A stretch of 64,000 bases of DNA, from NCBI GenBank assembly GCA_031407985.1, contig JANOJB010000238.1:6804-70803 (forward strand), given 5' to 3'. The first letter of the stretch is position 1. The number at the start of each line of letters is the position of its first letter. The notes below the pieces were generated by a model, which made no database searches, was not told the DNA's origin, and saw only the letters and a list, made by a program, of their open reading frames with translations. The position numbers were made by a program, and so were the translations under genes. Source of the stretch: FEN-1088 sp031407985 (GTDB lineage Bacteria; Myxococcota_A; Polyangia; Fen-1088). Of the stretch, positions 61,662-64,000 are shown one piece after another.

Positions 61662-63074
61662 CTAAATAATGTCATCGGTTTCGCCTGCGCGTTGTTCCTC
61701 CAGGCGCCGGTAAATAGTTCGCGTGGCGATCCCCAGCAACTGGGCACAAACACGTTTGTCGCCGCCTGTATGCGCCAGCGTCGCGTGTATCACGCGTCGC
61801 TCGATCTCCTCCAGCGGCGTACCCACGGCGAAGGTCAACGACTTGCCATCCCCCGCGTCGCTGCGCCCGGTGCGAACCTCGGGCGACAGATCTTCGATCT
61901 CGATAGCGCTCCCACGCGACAGGACCACGGCGCGCTCGACGGCATTTTCCAGTTCGCGCACATTGCCGGGCCAGTCATAGCGGTCCAGTGCCTCGGCCGC
62001 GGCACGCGAAAATCCGGACAGATGCCGGCGGTTGCGCTCGACATAAATTTGCAGGAAATGCTCGGCCAGCAGCGGGACGTCCTCACGCCGATCACGCAGC
62101 GGAGGAATCGGCACGGCGATAACGTTCAGCCGGTAGTACAGGTCCTCGCGGAAGCGTCCCTCGCGAACCGCCGCGCGCAGATCCTGGTTGGTCGCCGCGA
62201 CCAGACGCAGGTCGACCTTGACCGTGCGCCCGCCCAGCCGCTCGATCTCGCCCTCTTGCAGCACCCGCAACAGCTTCACCTGAACGTGGGTGGGGATCTC
62301 GCCGATCTCGTCCAAGAACAACGTCCCACCATCGGCCTGAAGAAATCGTCCGTCGTGACGCTGCACCGCGCCCGTGAAGGCACCCTTTTCGTAGCCGAAC
62401 AGCTCGGCCTCCAGAATGCTCTCGGGCAGCGCCGCGCAGTTCACGGGAACGAACGGTCCCCGCACGCGTGGTGAATAGTCGTGAATAGCGCGGGCCAGAA
62501 GCTCCTTACCGGTTCCCGATTCGCCCAACAGCAGCACCGTTGCGACCGATGGCGCCGCCTGCATGACGATGTCCATCGTTCGACGCCAGGGCAAAGACTG
62601 GCCGATCAGCGTGCGTTTCTTCTGGGCGGCCAGTTGCGCCCGCAACGATCGGTTCTCTTGCACCAGCGATCGCTTCTCCAACGCCTTGCCCACGACCCGC
62701 AGCAGGTGTGCGCGTTTCAGCGGTTTGGTGACAAAGTCGTAAGCCCCCTGCTTCATCGCCTCGACGGCGTTTTCTACGGTGCCGTACGCGGTCATCAACA
62801 CCGTTTCGGTTTCCGGCGACAGCGTCTTGCTGGCCTTCAACAAGTCGAGCCCGGACATGCCGGACATCATCAGGTCCGTGACCAGCACCGACACCGGCTC
62901 GCGCCGAACGATCTCCAGCGCATCCGCGCCCGATGTCGCGGTCAACACCCGCAGGTTTTCGCGTTCGAAAATCTTCTGCAGTGAATCGACGATCCCGGGC
63001 TCGTCGTCGACCACCAGCAGGGTTGCGGAGGGGGTAGTCGTGGATGGCGGCCCCGCAACATCGGCGACGGTCAT
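61662..63074 (-). CDS. NtrC-family sigma-54-dependent response regulator
   Basis: 470 residues. Receiver domain about 16-130 (LLVVDDEPGIVDSLQKIF; phosphoacceptor Asp67 in VLVTDLMMSGMSGLDLL; FVTKPLKRAHLL). AAA+ domain about 150-385 with Walker A LGESGTGKELLARAIHD, the sigma-54 contact loop GAFTGAV, GTLFLDEIGEIPTHVQVKLL and R-finger region. C-terminal Fis-type helix-turn-helix with GDKRVCAQLLGIATRTIYRR. It activates sigma-54 promoters on phosphorylation. No histidine kinase gene is adjacent, so it is an orphan here. The gene lies 23 nt before the recD2 start, both leftward; a repeat cluster lies upstream at 63095-63139. Confidence 0.94.
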   Translation of the reverse strand: MTVADVAGPPSTTTPSATLLVVDDEPGIVDSLQKIFERENLRVLTATSGADALEIVRREPVSVLVTDLMMSGMSGLDLLKASKTLSPETETVLMTAYGTVENAVEAMKQGAYDFVTKPLKRAHLLRVVGKALEKRSLVQENRSLRAQLAAQKKRTLIGQSLPWRRTMDIVMQAAPSVATVLLLGESGTGKELLARAIHDYSPRVRGPFVPVNCAALPESILEAELFGYEKGAFTGAVQRHDGRFLQADGGTLFLDEIGEIPTHVQVKLLRVLQEGEIERLGGRTVKVDLRLVAATNQDLRAAVREGRFREDLYYRLNVIAVPIPPLRDRREDVPLLAEHFLQIYVERNRRHLSGFSRAAAEALDRYDWPGNVRELENAVERAVVLSRGSAIEIEDLSPEVRTGRSDAGDGKSLTFAVGTPLEEIERRVIHATLAHTGGDKRVCAQLLGIATRTIYRRLEEQRAGETDDII

Positions 63075-63094
63075 GACTCCAGCTTACGCCACAT

Positions 63095-63139
63095 TGGCAG
63101 ACAGACAAGTATTTCTGCCATGATGGCAGCATCCTGCCA
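63095..63139. promoter_or_regulatory. four TGGCAG/CTGCCA hexamers upstream of the NtrC-type gene
   Basis: TGGCAG at 63095-63100 and 63124-63129 and CTGCCA at 63115-63120 and 63134-63139. The middle two form a perfect palindrome CTGCCAT-G-ATGGCAG (63115-63129). They start 21 nt before the regulator ATG (63074). TGGCA is also the -24 part of sigma-54 promoters, but no TTGC is found at the right distance, so an operator cluster is more likely. Confidence 0.5.
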
Positions 63140-63236
63140 CACTGACACCGATCGGCGACTCCGAACAAAGCGCGATCTGCCTGGGCCAACCACGGAGTTC
63201 CCGGGCGCCATCACTTCCAACAGCGCTGTATGCGGC

Positions 63237-64000
63237 TCAGACCAGTCCGGCCAGCGGTCCGGTCGTCAGGTCGGCGGTTGGCTGCGTACCGAACGTCGTG
63301 ATGTTTACGTCGAACGCCTGCGCGATCGACACCAGCAGGTGGTTGTTCGTCGAAGCCTTGAACAAAGTATCCGGCGGTGAACACCACGGACTGCTGGTGG
63401 GACAATCCGGGACCATCTTCAACCGACGTCCCATGCGGAACTTGCCATTGACCCCACCAGCCAGCACGGTCGGAACGTTCCGCGTGCTGTGAAGCGCGGG
63501 ATTGCCCATGTCGCTGCTGGCGTAGATGAGGGTATTTTCCAGCACGCCCATCGTGCTGAGTTTCTGCATCATCAAGGCGACCTTCGAATACGAATAGCCG
63601 TTGAACTTCGCCAGTAGCGCCCATGTCGCCGGATCCCCCGCACCCGAAGGACGGCCGTCCGATCCCGCGGGCGATCCGTTGTACGGGTGGGCGACCGAGC
63701 CGTGGTTGTCCGCGGGCAGCGACAGCGGGTTGCCGGCGTACGACAGGTCGCCCATGTACAGCGTCGCGAAACGGGTCACGTCGCAGGCGAACGCCTGCGC
63801 TATCAACGTGATGTGCGCGTCGGTAATCGCGTCGAAGTAGGGCTCGCCCCCGTTGTATTGCTGAAGTTTCGGGAACTTCGTCGCATCGGGTTTGACCGGC
63901 GTCGTGCAGGTGGTGGTCATCGTCGGAGGCATGATCTGTTTTTCAAGATCGCGCAGCGACGTCAGATGCTGATCCAGCTTGTCCTTCTCGGGCGCCGCCA
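63237..64000 (-). CDS. DUF1552-family exported protein, C-terminal part (cut by window edge)
   Basis: At least 254 residues with the upstream codons still open at the window end (KDKLDQHLTSLRDLEKQI, then MPP). Family marks: LIAQAFACDVTRFATLYMGD, NHGSVAHPYN, GVLENTLIYASSDMGNPALH, RNVPTVLAGGVNGKFRMGRR and NHLLVSIAQAFDVN. DUF1552 proteins are secreted sulfatase-like/DUF1501-like proteins of Myxococcota and Planctomycetota, normally beside DUF1592 cytochrome-type proteins, which would lie outside the window. Function is unknown. The gene ends 162 nt from the NtrC-type gene start. Confidence 0.88.
   Translation of the reverse strand, partial: AAPEKDKLDQHLTSLRDLEKQIMPPTMTTTCTTPVKPDATKFPKLQQYNGGEPYFDAITDAHITLIAQAFACDVTRFATLYMGDLSYAGNPLSLPADNHGSVAHPYNGSPAGSDGRPSGAGDPATWALLAKFNGYSYSKVALMMQKLSTMGVLENTLIYASSDMGNPALHSTRNVPTVLAGGVNGKFRMGRRLKMVPDCPTSSPWCSPPDTLFKASTNNHLLVSIAQAFDVNITTFGTQPTADLTTGPLAGLV

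Noticed and set aside
63094..63140. Sigma-54 promoter before the NtrC-type gene
   Set aside because: TGGCA is present, but no GC or TTGC stands at the needed 10-nt distance from GG; spacing is 9 nt or the -12 base pair is wrong.

Overview
The window is high-GC DNA with no tRNA or rRNA gene that I can see. It most likely comes from a predatory or soil myxobacterium (Myxococcota, probably Polyangia). The signs are many lipoproteins with long Gly/Thr spacers after the lipobox, Cys-rich lipoproteins, a protein with a MYXO-CTERM-like tail, a DUF1552 protein, thrombospondin type-3 repeats, a sigma factor/anti-sigma/caspase operon and an NtrC-type regulator. This placement is inferred from gene style, not from a marker gene.

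Region 1 (1-17.8 kb) is a metal-resistance block. On the minus strand a P2-type cation ATPase, a TolC-like protein, a CusB-like adaptor and a CusA pump (cut by the window edge) form a tightly coupled operon behind a dyad at 6614-6639. A lipoprotein gene separates it from a plus-strand operon: a BlaI-type repressor, an M56 (BlaR1-like) membrane protease without a sensor domain, a CzcC/CzcB/CzcA-type efflux pump and an EamA transporter with a His-rich tail. A TetR regulator with its own dyad promoter, a small membrane protein and a methyltransferase follow.

Region 2 (17.8-25.1 kb) holds stress genes. An ArsR-rhodanese fusion regulator sits behind a clear dyad and leads into an MBL-fold hydrolase (persulfide-dioxygenase-like) and an MFS transporter, coupled by ATGA overlaps. 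Next come a MarR regulator behind a perfect 22-bp palindrome, coupled to a haem-motif lipoprotein, and then a FAD monooxygenase overlapping a GH8 glucanase.

Region 3 (25.2-43.2 kb) is mostly cell-envelope and secreted proteins: a ricin-type lectin lipoprotein, a membrane protein with three winged-helix-like modules, a lipase, a TSP3/beta-barrel protein, Gly-rich lipoproteins (one a GH17 glucanase), a frameshifted CotH remnant, a duplicated beta-propeller lipoprotein with a strong terminator, a VapBC toxin-antitoxin pair, and a minus-strand run with a cytochrome-like lipoprotein, a Cys-rich lipoprotein, a TonB-dependent receptor and a BNR-propeller protein.

Region 4 (43.2-64 kb) is mixed housekeeping and regulation: ferrochelatase, a GAF-PAS-GGDEF diguanylate cyclase, a DUF3014 protein, a PMT-like glycosyltransferase, UspA, an M50 protease, a cytoplasmic alpha-amylase, a sigma/anti-sigma/EF-hand-caspase operon, a HEAT-like repeat protein, ProC, TerC, a beta-barrel protein, RecD2 helicase, an NtrC-family response regulator and a partial DUF1552 protein. 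Several genes in the window lack a Shine-Dalgarno sequence and have a TATnAT-like hexamer 6-8 nt before the start codon, which suggests leaderless transcripts.
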